A stretch of 64,000 nt of DNA from Hypericum androsaemum (Eukaryota; Streptophyta; Magnoliopsida; Malpighiales; Hypericaceae). Position numbers and translations under genes: made by a program. Location: NCBI GenBank assembly GCA_963995505.1, contig OZ023184.1, positions 9,440,308 to 9,504,307 on the forward strand, written 5' to 3'. The stretch's first letter is position 1. Each line of letters opens with the position of its first letter. Below are positions 44,661 through 56,433 of the stretch, piece after piece. Below the pieces are notes generated by a model. The model made no database searches. It saw only the letters and a list, made by a program, of their open reading frames with translations, and was not told where the DNA came from.

Positions 44661-46120
44661 TAATTTTGTTGTTTATCTGAAATTTTTATTTTATTTATTA
44701 ATTAGATTGAAACATATTGAGAAGATGGCAAAATTAGAAAGTTAGAAAATTTGTTGATTATCTGTAACAGAAATGCATCATTTTGTGTGTTTTCTAGCAA
44801 AATTAGAAAATTAGAATCGGAAACGCTATGCACGCCTTATTTTGTGCATTTTCGGGCAAATTTAATTCGGTCAATGGAAAAATTAATGCTTACCACATCT
44901 TGATATTTAATTCCAGCCAAAAAAGAAAAGGTAAGATTACAATTATGCCCTCGGTTTTAAATTTTTCCACGGGTATTTTTGTAATTGCAAAAGAAAACCT
45001 AATTACTTCCTACCTTCCTCTGTGCTACGCATAAATCGCCTAACTTTCCTCTCCTCTGAAATTTTTTTATCCTTTCAAACCCGCCGACCCCGACCATCGC
45101 TGACCCGAGACATGTCGACCCCGACCACCGCAGACCCGAGCCAGGCCGCCCCTGATATCCGCCGATCCATAGTGCGTTCTCGATTGCATGTTCAATCACG
45201 CCTCATTTTAGGCATTTTTTACAAAATTAGAAACGCTAGAAATGCCTCATTTTGGGCATTTTTGGTTCCGATTTGAGTTCACTCCTGCCTTTCGGTTCAA
45301 TTTGAGTTCCGATTTTGGGCTTCTTGGTTTCGATTTGAGTTCGTTACTATCTTTTGGTTCGATTTGAGTTCGCTAGTGTCTTTTGGTTCGTTATTGTTTT
45401 TTTAGCTTTGATTTGAGCATTAGTTTTTCTAAAGTAATGATGGTTCCGATTTTGGTTTGGTTCTCAATTGCATGTTCTTGATTTCTTGGCCTCTGCCGAC
45501 CCATAACTTCTATTGCATGTTGTTGGTTCCGATTTTGATTCTCGATGTAGGACCCAAGCAGGACGAACCGGTTGCATGTTCATTCACGCTTCATTTTGGG
45601 CATTTTCTGCCTAAATTAGAAAACTGCCTAAATTAGAAAACAAGTAATGCCTCATTTTGGGCATTTCCTTCGGGTTGTTCCATATTTATTGTTGGTTTTG
45701 TCCATGTGCAGCGGGTACTTTGCTAATTTGACGGGTTTTGAGCGAGAAGTTTTTTGGTTGAAAGGTTAAATTATTGTTGTTTTTGTAACAGTTAAATACA
45801 GACGGAGCCACGTCGACGTCCTTCTGATTTGTCAGACATAAAAGAACATCACAATCTAGAGAACTCTTAACATTAGATAATGTTCATCGTACTAGGGCCG
45901 TATGGCATAACGGGATTCGTATAGTATACATTTATTTCTAAAATATTTTAAAACTATTTTTTTGTTAGTCGTGATATGACCATTGCTGTTAAAAGCTTGG
46001 ATTTAATTAAATGTTTGATTAATGTGATAAATTTTGTGTAGGCTAAAAAATAACGCAGAGTGGAGATTGACGAAAGGTTAGACGAACCACTAAGAATTTG
46101 TCGTCGAGTAATTGATCAAA
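44661..46120. repeat. Low-complexity region with repeated CCTCATTTTGGGCATTTT and TTGAGTTCG motifs
   Basis: The motif (G)CCTCATTTTGGGCATTTT and variants recur around 44845, 45200, 45245, 45590 and 45650, next to repeats of TTTTGGTTCGATTTGAGTTCG (about 45330-45390, TTCGATTTGAGTTCG). Looks like a decayed tandem or transposon interior. The small frames are not convincing. Confidence 0.4.
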
Positions 46121-46129
46121 AGAAAGTTA

Positions 46130-48517
46130 ACAACTAGAGATTTCTAGCTTATATGTATATGGTTTTGGGCATGTCCGGCATATTGGATTTATACTGCACC
46201 TGGATAAGTATTTGGTAGCTGCATTGGTGGAGAGATGGCACCTTGAGACGCACACCTTTCAGATGCCCGGTGGTGAAATGACCATCACACTTCTAGAAAT
46301 GTTATGCTGGGGTTGCCAATTGACGAAAATCCAGTCATTGGATTGCAAACTCCTAAAGATTCGGCAGAGTTGTGCTTGGCCCTGTTTGGTAAAGATGCAT
46401 CCGATCTAACTAAAGATGCCCAAAAAGAGATAGTTCAGCATTATGTTAGATAGAACATATTGCTTTTGATAGGATTCCTACTCTTTTGCGAGAAGAATGA
46501 TGGCTATGTTCACACTTGCTAGTTGCCATTTCTGGAAATGTGGAATCGATTAGTACATATAGTTGGGGTAGCACATGTTTGTCTTTTTTGTGTAAACAAT
46601 TGTGTATTGCTACCAACCCGCCAAGTAGGAAAGTTGGTGGAGTCGTTTATTTGGTCCATACGGAGATCGAATTGAGTGGGGATTAAAGAAAATTTGTCCA
46701 TAGGTGGAGACTACATTTTGGACCGTCAGATTTGATTATCTTTAAATCTGATGGTCAATAACCTATCATATGATATTAGTTTGCATGTGAAGTGATATTG
46801 GTTTACATGTGAAGTGATATTAGTTTGCAAGACACTGGTTTACATATGAAGTGATATTGGTTTGCACGTGAAGTGATATTGGTTTGCATGTGTAGTGATA
46901 TTGGTTTGAGTTAGTCCCCATGTTTGGTGACTATCCCAGTCCCTACCCAATCTGTCCCCGTTTGTACGTGGACTTGCAAGTTGCATTCATCTATGTCATT
47001 CCGTTCTTTTAAAGAAACGAAAACGAGAAATTGGAGAAGTGTTAGGCATCAAGTGTAATGTGTTAAATTTAAATATGTCTTTGTTATAGTATCCCATTTT
47101 TCTTGACTTTTGCTAACGCAGATGGACTTCAGCCATTAACATGAAAAAATCTTTTAAGAATGATATGCGACGCAAGCTCAAAGAGCTATGATACTCAGAC
47201 GTATGTCATCTTACATTCTTCAAAGAAAATGCATGCTCGTAATTTTTTTATATTAGTAAACAAAATAAGTCTATTTTTTTGTTATTGCAGATTGTTTGGC
47301 AACCTTGTGAAGCACTAATTCACACTATGTCTACCTTAATTAGGGAAGTTGTACAATTGTGGTAAGCCTGAGTGCCACTAATTTATTTTCAAGCTGTGGA
47401 GTGACACTATCCGGATTGAGTTTTGAAATAATTTGGGATAGCAAAACATGCCACTGGCTCCTGAGCCCCACGACGGTATCCACACGGGAGATCGTAAAGG
47501 TAACACTAATAGGAATTGGGAAATCCATGTACAAGGTCATATTGAAGCGTGGAAAAATTGCCACATGCATGTGGTAAGAGGTGCTCCTGGATATAACTAT
47601 ATTCATTTCCACGACAAATACACAGATTGGTAAAGGCGAACAACTGCCCGCTTTATGACACCACGTGGTGCGGTACAACCCATATTGGTAAGTATATTTA
47701 TTTTAAAATTGAGATTTTGATATTTTTAATATTATATACTAATGATTCACCATTTTGTATAATAAGCTGATACAGTTGGACGGATGAGGCACACGTCTCA
47801 AAACGATGACCTCCATCGTATGGCAGAATCAACACTTGGTGCTGCTGATGAGCAATGCCGCTACTTTGATATGTCTATTTCCCAGGAATCCTATAATGTC
47901 GAGTTCAATACAGAGTATGGAATTGGAGAAGATGAGAAGGTAGAATGCGTTACAAACTTGACTTAATTTTTTCTTATTAGAAACCGTGTAGTAGACGTCG
48001 AAAAACCCTTGTAAGTGCCAGGAGACCGGTTGTGAGTGTGCAGCTGACACCTTGTATTCCTGTCATGCTACCCCTCCAATGGAATGATTACATGCCACCT
48101 CGTGGTCCTGTATTCTGGGATCAAGTTCCTAGCCATATTTTGGGGCTTCGGAGATGGGAGGACAATCATTAGAGCATAACTACTATAGATCGGTCATGTT
48201 CGGGACACTAGCACTTGAAGACTTTTCAAAAAAATTCTGGGCCATCGTTTTCCCCACCTTTTACCCAATTTGACAATAAAGCCTCGGGGTCTTTCAAAAA
48301 AGTTAATGACTTGATGAACTTTAGAAGTCCAGGACTGCAAATTGATATCAGTGGACCAAATGTGGCACATCCAACATGTAACAACGAAGACATTCATGTA
48401 GCAGGTGATAGCGAAGAGGAAATGGAACATGACAATCAAGTTGTGCAACCACGTCGAGGTAGAAGGGAGTGTCATGCTCCAGAGCCGTATACGACTAGTG
48501 GTAAAAATATGAATTGA
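46130..48517 (+). pseudogene. Decayed plant-mobile-domain (MAIN-like) gene
   Basis: Plus strand. About 46140-46330 reads LVAALVERWHLETHTFQMPG with GEMTITL, then a frameshift into a MLGLPIDENPVIG-like stretch, the signature start of the plant mobile domain (PMD) found in MAIN-like proteins and some transposons. About 46530-46660 continues with MWNRLVHIVG and FIWSI. A MITE (46662-46958) interrupts it there. After the MITE, 47290-47680 resembles the PMD C-terminus (SLIYF-type PLIYFQAVEWH with stops at W, R and Q codons, then WEIHVQGHIEAWKN). Plausible introns survive, for example donor GTATGT at about 47201 with acceptor TTATTGCAG before 47291, and GTAAGT near 47690. Stops, a frameshift and the MITE make it a pseudogene. 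Confidence 0.6.
46662..46958 (+). mobile_element. Mutator-type MITE with minisatellite core, copy 2
   Basis: 297 bp, essentially the reverse complement of copy 1 (27864-28161). Shared blocks include AAAGAAAATTTGTCCATAGG and CAGATTTGATTATCTTTAAA. Termini GAATTGAGTGGGGATTA and, reverse complemented, AGATTGGGTAGGGACT. The core is six or seven units of TGATATTGGTTTGCATGTGA. Flanking nonamers ggtccatac and cgtttgtac match at only 5 of 9, with three transitions among the mismatches, so the duplication is degenerate. It lies inside the PMD pseudogene. Confidence 0.75.
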
Positions 48518-48884
48518 AAACGTCGATGGCTACTTGAGCAATGTTTCTTGTTATCCCGGTACTTTGAGCTTATGGTCACTCGTGGAGGATGCGTGAATGA
48601 TTTTGTTGAATTTTTTTTTATACATGCTTTGGAAACTCTGTTATGTATTTATGTTGAATTTAGCTGCTTGTTATCCAACTTGTTTTTGGTATTTATACCC
48701 AATTCGATTGTTCAGTTTCTAGTTGAGGGCTGATTTTTGTGAATTTTACATGCTCTGGTTCTGCTTTTTTGTTGGTTGTAGCTCGCCTTGAGTGATTTGT
48801 CGATGAAGATATTCATGTTGGTTAAATCTAGCTTATGTTGGTTAAGTCAATAAATTTGTTTCGGTGAACTAGCTCATTTTCGAA

Positions 48885-49060
48885 AAAATGCCAAACAACC
48901 AGAATTTGTCGAACTCTTTTTCTCTTTGGCAAACTATCAACCGCCAAAAAATAGGCATTTTTTGTCGAAGTATGAAACGCCAAAAAAGAGGCTTTTTAGG
49001 CCCAAACTATCAAACGACCAAAAAAGGCCTTTTTTGGAAAAATATCAAGGAAATATTTAG
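48885..49060 (+). repeat. Three tandem hairpin-forming units of about 46 bp
   Basis: Units begin AAACTATCAA(A/C)CG and each contains a small inverted pair such as CCAAAAAAGGCCTTTTTTGG at about 49017-49038. Each unit could fold into a GGCC-centred A/T hairpin. The 89-residue frame across it is repeat translation. Confidence 0.6.
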
Positions 49061-49939
49061 CAGACGTCTAGAATCCGTAATTTTAGTTCTAAGAAGATAC
49101 TATGTACTTCTATTGACTGTGCCAATGGCTTTTGAATTTAACTATTGTCTTGGTTAATGTATATGGTTTTTTGGACTCTTTTTTAGTATGGCTATACACT
49201 CACATGACAACAAGTTGAGAGTTTTTCGGACACTCTTTAATATGACAACACACTCACATGACAATAGGTATACAAATTATTTTCATGATTCTCATTTGAT
49301 ATCATGACTCTCATTTGATATGACTACAGAGTCACGGGTTGAAATAAGGCCTACAAATTTAAGTTTATAAATAAGAAATTAAAGATGTTGGTATTTTCAT
49401 TGCAAACCGAAAAAATAATATCAAATGAACCATCGGAACAGCCAGAGGTGGATACTTCCTCAGTTTCACGATGACTATGCAAGAACGTCGTACATATAGA
49501 AGTGAGTATTACGCTGGGCTAAAAAGAGAGTGAGTGTTTCGAGCAGCCGAGTCTGAAATACTTGTTGCAGGTCTGCGAATGTTGAATGCGCCTGTTTTGA
49601 AAAGGAGGTCACTCAGTGTAGAAAAAGCAACATAGATTCATACGAATTAGCACTGATCATGATCCGTCCAGAAAATAATTGCATGATACTGTGACAAAAT
49701 CGATGTCATATGCTGAATTTGGCAAGAAAGCAAGTATCAATATTTGGCAAGGACCTATCAGATATGCATCGTGATAATGCAAAATATATGTCTGATGAGT
49801 ACATGTCCGATGTGGACTAAATTATCAATGTCCTAGCTATCTTCGTATGCCATTTCAATATCTGATGCGAATACGTTTACTTGACTGATAGAGCACTCGC
49901 CATCTTCAATGTTCAATACTAGATTTTTGTCATTTTGTA

Positions 49940-49994
<55 letters not shown>

Positions 49995-50630
49995 CGTGCT
50001 ATCTGAATATCACCATCTTCAATAAACTCTTTAATACTTTGTTTCCACTCATATTAGTTGAGACATATCTTTATACGATTATTTTTTTTCCTTATTCGAA
50101 AAAGAGCTCTCTACATAAATTCTGCATTTAAGCATGGCATGTTGATAGCTATTGCTCGAGGAACCTTAATATTTACGCTGCGTGCATCCGAATGTAGACA
50201 ATATGATTGGTTAGTATGAAGAGACCATCCATTCACTATTGTCCGAGCTACTGCAGGTGAGTTAACTATTAACGGGTCCAATGGGTAATAAAATTCATCT
50301 TCTAGAGCCTACCATTGACATATATGCCTGAAATATTACCTGGAGTATAATGCATCATTTTGCCTGCTAAAAAATGTGAAATAATCATGCATCAAACAAG
50401 AAAACTTTGCCAAATTCAACATTATGTTTAACACAATATTACAAATTCAAATATCGTTAAACAAGATATAGCAAGGTTGCAACCATACATCAATCCTAGC
50501 AAACTACCAAGAAATTAAATGAGCAACTACTCCGATAGAAAGGTTGCGGGCCTCGTTAAAACCAGGTTGTTATAAAACCCAACAGAAAAAACTAACAACA
50601 AGGAAAGAGTACCCAAAAATTGGAATAGTT
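49061..50630. other. Spacer with (AT)n tract
   Basis: A long AT dinucleotide run lies at about 49940-49992. No gene or bounded element was recognised otherwise, though the stretch lies between two transposase-associated relics. Confidence 0.4.
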
Positions 50631-50637
50631 GGAGAAA

Positions 50638-50907
50638 TCAACGCCCACGTCGTGTTCTTCCACTCGTACGACCAAGACTCTCAACATTGGTACAATGTGC
50701 GACAGAATACCTCTCATTCTTACACAACGAACACACAACTCGTCGAGTTGTCTAGTCTATCTCATTCAGTATTCTTTTCATTGGATGTCCTTTTTTCCTC
50801 AATAATGTATCGTCTGGGAGAAGCGTCACATCGAAATCTTCAACAGGTGGCCAATAAGCTTCATTTCCAAGAGGATGGAATAATTGCTCGTAGTAATCTC
50901 TTGTGTT
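50638..50907 (-). pseudogene. C-terminal relic of a MULE/FAR1-type transposase
   Basis: Minus strand from 50907. It reads NTRDYYEQLFHPLGNEAYWP, then PPVEDFDVTLLPDDTLLRKK, then GHPMKRILNEID, one in-frame TAG, and TTRRVVCSLCKNERYSVAHC with a basic tail to a TGA at 50638-50640. The pattern of Trp-Pro, basic GHP/GRP-KR motif and a terminal C-x2-C...H-x4-C-like finger is that of the C-terminus of Mutator-family transposases and FAR1-related proteins. The SWIM finger and catalytic DDE core upstream are missing, cut off at 50908 by CCCTA-rich sequence. Family assignment is from motif memory. Confidence 0.6.
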
Positions 50908-51373
50908 TGTACCATACCCTTACCCTTTTACCCTACTTTGGACCCTACCCTTGGTAGACCCTGATAAGACCCTAAATAGACCAATTTATCTCTATTTTTT
51001 ACTTATAAATTGTCATAGATTTCTCAAATATTCTAAAATATGATTCATGTTATTGACTCCAAATTCGAGGTAAATATAATTCTAATTTTTTTATTGATAT
51101 AATAATAATTGCATGATTAATCTTTCCATGTTAGTTATGATTTATTTAAAATTTATATATATAAATAAAATTTTATGTTAAAAAATTATCAAAATTATCT
51201 TGCATTTAATTCGAGTGTCGGACCCTGCAGACCCTGCAGACTCTGAGGATAAGGGTATGGATCTAATAATAAAATTTTTTGAGGGTCCAGGGGTAGGGTA
51301 TGTGTCTAAATTTCGAAACTAGGGTATGGGTAAGGTCCTACTGATACCCTACCCTACCCTACCCATCGCCATC
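50908..51373. repeat. CCCTA-rich segment between transposase relic and copia LTR
   Basis: Both edges are rich in ACCCTACCC/AGGGTA motifs (about 50911-50975 and 51280-51365), with an AT-rich middle. The edges are partly inverted (AGGGTATGGGTAAGG against its complement), so this may be a small transposon that truncated its neighbours. No duplication was established. The pentamer is not the plant telomere heptamer. Confidence 0.4.
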
Positions 51374-51533
51374 CTTAAGCCACGTGGACCTTCTAGTTAG
51401 CTAGGCCAGGCCCATAACATTTCTAAGACTTCTGTGCAAGCCTACGGTAAGCAGCTCTCTTCTCTTCACTTATGCTTCTCAACTTCATCCATTCTTAGCT
51501 TCTTGATAAGAGCTGCAACCAGATTATTTAACA
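51374..51533 (-). repeat. Truncated 3' LTR of rearranged copia element
   Basis: Matches 56273-56433 (for example CACGTGGACCTTCTAGTTAG and AGAGCTGCAACCAGATTATT) but lacks the other half. The minus-strand purine tract ACGGGGGCA adjoins it at about 51534-51542. Confidence 0.88.
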
Positions 51534-51633
51534 TGCCCCCGTAAGTAGGGCAGTGGATGTCCATCAAACCCAGCTTACTGGTAAGAAACTCAAAACGTAT
51601 TGCAGAAAGGTTCTTTGTGAACTAATCTGCAAG

Positions 51634-54260
51634 TTAGAATTGTATCTTCATATGGAAAAGCTTGATCAGGTCTTGTTGAACCTTCTCGCGAACTAGATGA
51701 CAATCTAACTCTATATGCTTCATTCTTTCGTGAAAAACTGGATTTTCAGCAATGTGAATAGCAGATTTATTGTCACAATATACCAAAGCTGGTTCTTTGT
51801 GCACAATACCCAAGTCTTGTAGCAAATAAGTTATCAATTGTACTTCGCAAGTCGTGGCTGCAAGAGCCCTGTATTCAGCCTGCAACGATGATCGAGAGGT
51901 TGTCACTTTCTTTTTAGCTTTCCAGGAAATAAGGGAATGCCCAAGTTAAACATAATAGCCAGTGACAGACCTCCTTGTATCAACATACGAAGCCTAATCG
52001 CTATCTGAATATGCCTTAAGCTGAGCTTCTAGTGTTGTAAAAACTGTCAATTGAGTACCTGGTGTCGCACTATAATACAGTCCTTTGCCTGGTGACCCTT
52101 GTATTTGAGGATGTGATAAGTAGTAGTAAGATGTGTATCACGTGGGTGAGTGAGATACTGGCTCAGTTGCTGAACTGCAAAAGCAATATCCAGTGTAGTG
52201 GCTGTAAGATACAATAATTTTCTAATCAATCTACGATAATGAGAAGAGTCTTCAATGACTTCCTTTCCATCAATAGTGATATTGACAATTGGTTTGCCAT
52301 TCACATCGTAAGCCAATTCATCAGGTAGAATACCAGTTGTAGTACTGAGTTTATAACTTAAATCCATTGGTGCCCTTCTTGGCTTACAACCCAAGTATCC
52401 AGCATCTTTCAAGAGTTTGAGAGCATACTTTTTTTGACAAATATGCATACCAGTAGCATTCCGGGCCACCTCTAAGCCAAAAAAATACTTGAGTGTACCG
52501 AGATCCTTGAGCTTCAAAGTGTGTTCAAGATGACGTTTAGTTTCAGTGATAACATCAGAAGAATTCCCTGCCATGATAATGTCATCGACATACACTAAGA
52601 GCACTATAAAGGAATCAGGACGGAAAAGAGTGAACAGAGAATAATCACTCTTAGACTGGACAAAACCAAAGGCTAATAGAATCGAAGTAAGCTTGGCAAA
52701 CCATTGCCGATTTGCTTGCTTCAATCCGTAAAGAGACTTTTGAAGGCGACAGACTTTATGTGAATCAGAAGTAGAAACTGTCAAACCTTTGGGAAGAGCC
52801 ATATAGACCTCCTCGATGAGATCCCCATGTAGAAATGCGTTATTGACATCTAACTGCTCAAGAATCCAATGATGTTGGACAGCCACAGCAAGAAGAGTGC
52901 GAATTGTGGTCATTCTAGCAATAGGACTGAAAGTATCGAAGTAATCAATACCCAAAGATTGAGTATAACCTTTAGCCACAAGCCGTGCCTTGTAGCGTTC
53001 AATGCTGCCTATGGGTTATTTTCTAGGATGCAAATCGACTAATGACCAGGTGTTATTCTGCACAAGAGCAGAAAGCTCCAATTGCATATCTTGGATCCAA
53101 CATTCTTCCTAAGTAACCTGTTCATAAGTTTTTTGGTTCGATTTGGCTAGCAATGGAAACACTAAAAGCTCTAAAAGTAGGTGAGAGGTATGACAAGGTG
53201 AAATAAGAGTGTAAAGGATAAGGAGTAGTAGCTCTAAAAAAAGAAATCAAAGACTAACCTGAGGGATTCTTGGTAAGCTGTGAGGTGGGAATCTCATGGT
53301 CAAAGGCGTGAAGGTAAGATGTGATGTGTTTGGGCCGAGTGGAGCAACGTGGGATGGGATTGGATGAGGTGGAAGGTGGAGGAACTTGCTGCATATTCTG
53401 CAGAGGCTGCTGCAGACTTGCGGCTGCAAATTTGGCAATAATGATAGCTGAGAATTATGCAGATCAGGACATGCCAAATTCTGAGGCAAACCCAACTGCA
53501 GATTGGGCAAGGATGATGAAGACTGCAGATTTTGCAGATAGGGCAGCTGCAAATTCTGTAGCGATGATGTCTGCAATTCTGGTGTTTGCAATTCTACAGA
53601 CTGCAAAGATTGTATTGATGTACACTCTTGCGGCAAGGTAGCGGAATAAAAAATAGTGAGATGTGGTGTGTGTGAGCTGGGTGAGGAATTGATAGAGGTA
53701 GGATGGGTGGATGTGTGATAGTAGGATTCAGAATAATGGGAAGTCTCCTGGAATGGAAAAATTTGCTCGTAACAAATAACATCTCTAGAGATGACAAGTT
53801 GATGACTCTCGAGATTATACAATTTATAACCCTTGATGCCATCAGGGTATACCAAAAGAAGAAACTGTTGAGCCCTGGGTGCCAATTTTGATCTGTGGAC
53901 AGCAGGGACAGCTGCATAACTCAAGCAACCAAAAACTCGCATATGACCATAACTTGATTTCTTCCCATGTAAAGCCTCAAAGGGTGTCTTATTGCCAAGA
54001 GAAGAAGAAGGCAAACGATTGATAAGATGAACTGCAAAAAGCACAGCATCACTCCAAAAATAAGTAAGCATATGAGTTTGAATAATCAAGGCTCGTGCAA
54101 TATTCAAAATATCTTGATGCTTGCGTTCCAGCGTACCATTTTGCTGCGGCGTATACACACAACTAACTTCATGAATAATTCCTTTGGCGTTATATAACTC
54201 TCTCATATCAAATTACTTTCCTTAATCAGAACAAACTCTTTTGACTAAAGCAAGCCTAAA
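51634..54260 (-). pseudogene. Copia integrase core, reverse transcriptase and RNase H
   Basis: Minus strand. From about 54260: KRVCSD, stop, GK, stop, FDMREL (integrase around the second catalytic Asp, with stops replacing expected codons), then VYTPQQNGTLERKHQDILN (54206-53247), containing the catalytic Glu. Reverse transcriptase is long and open (52979-52047), starting [19 protein letters not shown], with YVDD in [13 protein letters not shown]. RNase H at 51906-51634 (SLQAEYRALA, VYCDNKSAIHIAENPVFHER). The first third of the integrase catalytic core, including the first Asp, is not found in this block. Confidence 0.88.
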
Positions 54261-54305
54261 AGAATCCTGGATTTTTCACCTCAAAGGAGCTACCGAGAAG
54301 TTTTA

Positions 54306-56091
54306 ATGGCAGCCAATCCATCGCGACAGGGAGATCGCCCGCCGATCGTCCCCGAGCCTCCGATCTCTGGTAACACTCGAGAAACTTCACTTTTCTATGT
54401 GCATCTTAGTGAGAATCCGACTTCAGTATTGGTTACTCCAGCTCTCAACAACACAAATTATCATAGTTGGAGTAAATATATGCAACGAGCTTTGAGGTAT
54501 AAGAAGAAGTGGTCGTTAGTTGATCCAACCTTTACTCCACCTGAGTTTGGTGATGATGGTTAATGGCTTTCGTAGAACTGTCAATTGCTCAAAGTTTGAA
54601 TGGATTAGATACCGTTGCTGAAGTCTGGATTGATCTGAAAGAACGCTTTAGAACTGGTGATTCTATTTAGATCGCGAGGTTACAGATTCAACTCTGTACG
54701 TTGAAACAATGAAGTTTCTCTGTTACCGAGTATTATACAACTTTCAGAACACTTTGGGATTAATTTAGTCAATATCGTCCTATTTCCTTGTGCAAGTGTT
54801 TAGATAAGGAAAAATGATCTTCGGATTATGATTCAGTTAGGTCTACCCAAGTTTATCTGCAGCAAGACCAAGTGATTAAGTTTCTAATTAGTTTGAATGA
54901 CAACTATGATATAGTTCGCTCTCAAATCATGTTGGTTGATCCTCTGCCCAACATGAGCAGAACATTATATCTTGCTCTGCAGCATGAGCAACATTTATTG
55001 AATTCTGGGAATAACAGCGTCGTAGTTGGTTTTGTCAAATGCAAGGACTCTGGTAGTTATAACAAATCTGGTGGCTTCAATAAGAAGAGCTGGAATGATC
55101 AAAAGAAAGTAGTGTGCACCTATTGTGGCAAGGAAGGTCACACGGTAGAGAAATGTTATTAGAAGCATGGTTTTCCTCCGCATTTCAAGTTCACTAATAA
55201 GCCTAGCTATACTGCGCAGGATCGGTTCAATCAGCAGAGTCATCTGATACTCATGGCAGGCATCTTCCAGCTCGTGATCACATTGTAGCTTCTGAAGGCT
55301 TGCAATCGGTGAATCACAGTCTTGAGAAATTAGGGCTCTCAGCAGAGCAATTTACTCAGTTGGGGGCCTTGGTCCAACAAACTTCCGGTGCGCCTAATTA
55401 TTCAGTTCCTACTACCTTGCCCTTAGATTAATCTCAGGTCAATTTTGTTCGCAAAATACATTTTTCTGGTAAGCACTTCTCCTTATCTCATAGAGCCTGT
55501 ATTGTATACTGTCATTCCAGTACTTGGGCCCTAGACTCGGGTGCTTCTGACCATATACACTATTTCACTGAGCTTCGTCCTACCACCAACACAACCATTA
55601 CATTACCTAATGACCAACACATCTCAGCCACTCATATAGGCACTGTGAGGCTTTCTGAATATTTGTTCTTGTTCAATGTGCTTCTCGTACCCTCATTTAC
55701 ATTCAATCTACTGTTAGTCAGTAAGCTGACTTCCTCATTTCCTTTCCAGTTCTGTTTTACTCATAGTTTTTGTTTTATTCAGGACCAAGTCAGTTCGAGG
55801 GTGATTGGTAAAGCTGTGGAGTCTCATGGTCTCTACATCCTAGACCTTACCTCACCCAACCAACCTAAACTACCCATTTCTCCACCTGTTGCAGCAGCCA
55901 TTTACCATGAGCAGGACCTTTACATCTGACATTGCCGTTTGGGACATGTTTCCTAGTACAGAATAGCAGAAATTTGTCAGCAAGACTCTTCTGTGGTTGC
56001 AAATAAATCTGCACACTGTGAGGTGTGTCATTTCACTAGGCATATACGATTGCCTTTTCTTGTTAGTGACTCAATGGCTTCAACTCCTTTT
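54306..56091 (+). pseudogene. Copia gag, protease and integrase N-terminus, inverted block
   Basis: Plus strand. The gag start MAANPSRQGDRPP (54306) leads to FYVHLSENPTSVLVTP and LNNTNYHSWSKYM, the Retrotran_gag_3 type N-terminus. A UBN2-like middle follows with stops. The zinc knuckle CTYCGKEGHTVEKC is at about 55117-55158. Protease follows near 55525 (WALDSGASDHI). An integrase zinc finger occupies about 55930-56050 (H-C-RLGH, then CEVC), ending SMASTPFAL at the primer-site match. It shares with the opposite-strand pol block the expected order for a copia element if re-inverted. Confidence 0.88.
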
Positions 56092-56103
56092 GCTTTGATA
56101 CCA
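56092..56103 (-). other. Primer-binding site of rearranged copia element
   Basis: The minus strand reads TGGTATCAAAGC, eleven of twelve bases of the usual plant copia site TGGTATCAGAGC complementary to initiator-Met tRNA. It directly adjoins the 5' LTR. Confidence 0.85.
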
Positions 56104-56433
56104 TAACAAAGATCAAAAAACGTGATCAAAGAAGATGATGAACGGTTTTATTGTAGTGAATTAAGCTAAGCCATAGTAGCTAGCTAACTAGAGGAGGAAG
56201 AAAATGGTTACTGCTTCTTCTAGAAGTCTCGAGTGATAATTTGGTACAAAGGACTCTATTTATACTAAAATGACTTAAGTCACGTGGACCTTCTAGTTAG
56301 TTGGGCCAGACCAATAATATTTTTAAGACTTCTGTGCAAGCTTACGATAAGCAGCTCTTTTCTCTTCACTTATGCTTTTCAACTTCATCCATTCTTAGCT
56401 TCTTGATAAGAGCTGCAACCAGATTATTTAACA
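56104..56433 (-). repeat. 5' LTR of rearranged copia element (330 bp)
   Basis: Starts TGTTAAATAATC on the minus strand. The other end, TTTGTTA, abuts the primer site. A TATA-like TATAAATAGAG (complement of CTCTATTTATA, about 56251-56261) is present. Confidence 0.85.

Larger units (their letters stand above)
51374..56433. mobile_element. Rearranged Ty1/copia element with inverted gag block
   Basis: LTRs at both ends and the pol half are in minus orientation, but the gag-protease-integrase N-terminus block (about 54265-56103) is in plus orientation. From the right on the minus strand: 5' LTR (56433-56104), primer site TGGTATCAAAGC (56103-56092), then the inverted block, then integrase core, reverse transcriptase, RNase H, purine tract and a truncated 3' LTR (51533-51374). 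Stops are scattered through both halves. It is distinct from the copia element at 8127-14378. Confidence 0.88.

Noticed and set aside
50544..50957. 137-residue plus-strand frame
   Set aside because: It is antisense to the transposase C-terminal relic, which has the recognisable motifs.
51280..51365. Interstitial telomere repeat
   Set aside because: The unit is CCCTA, not the plant CCCTAAA heptamer, and it is short and irregular.
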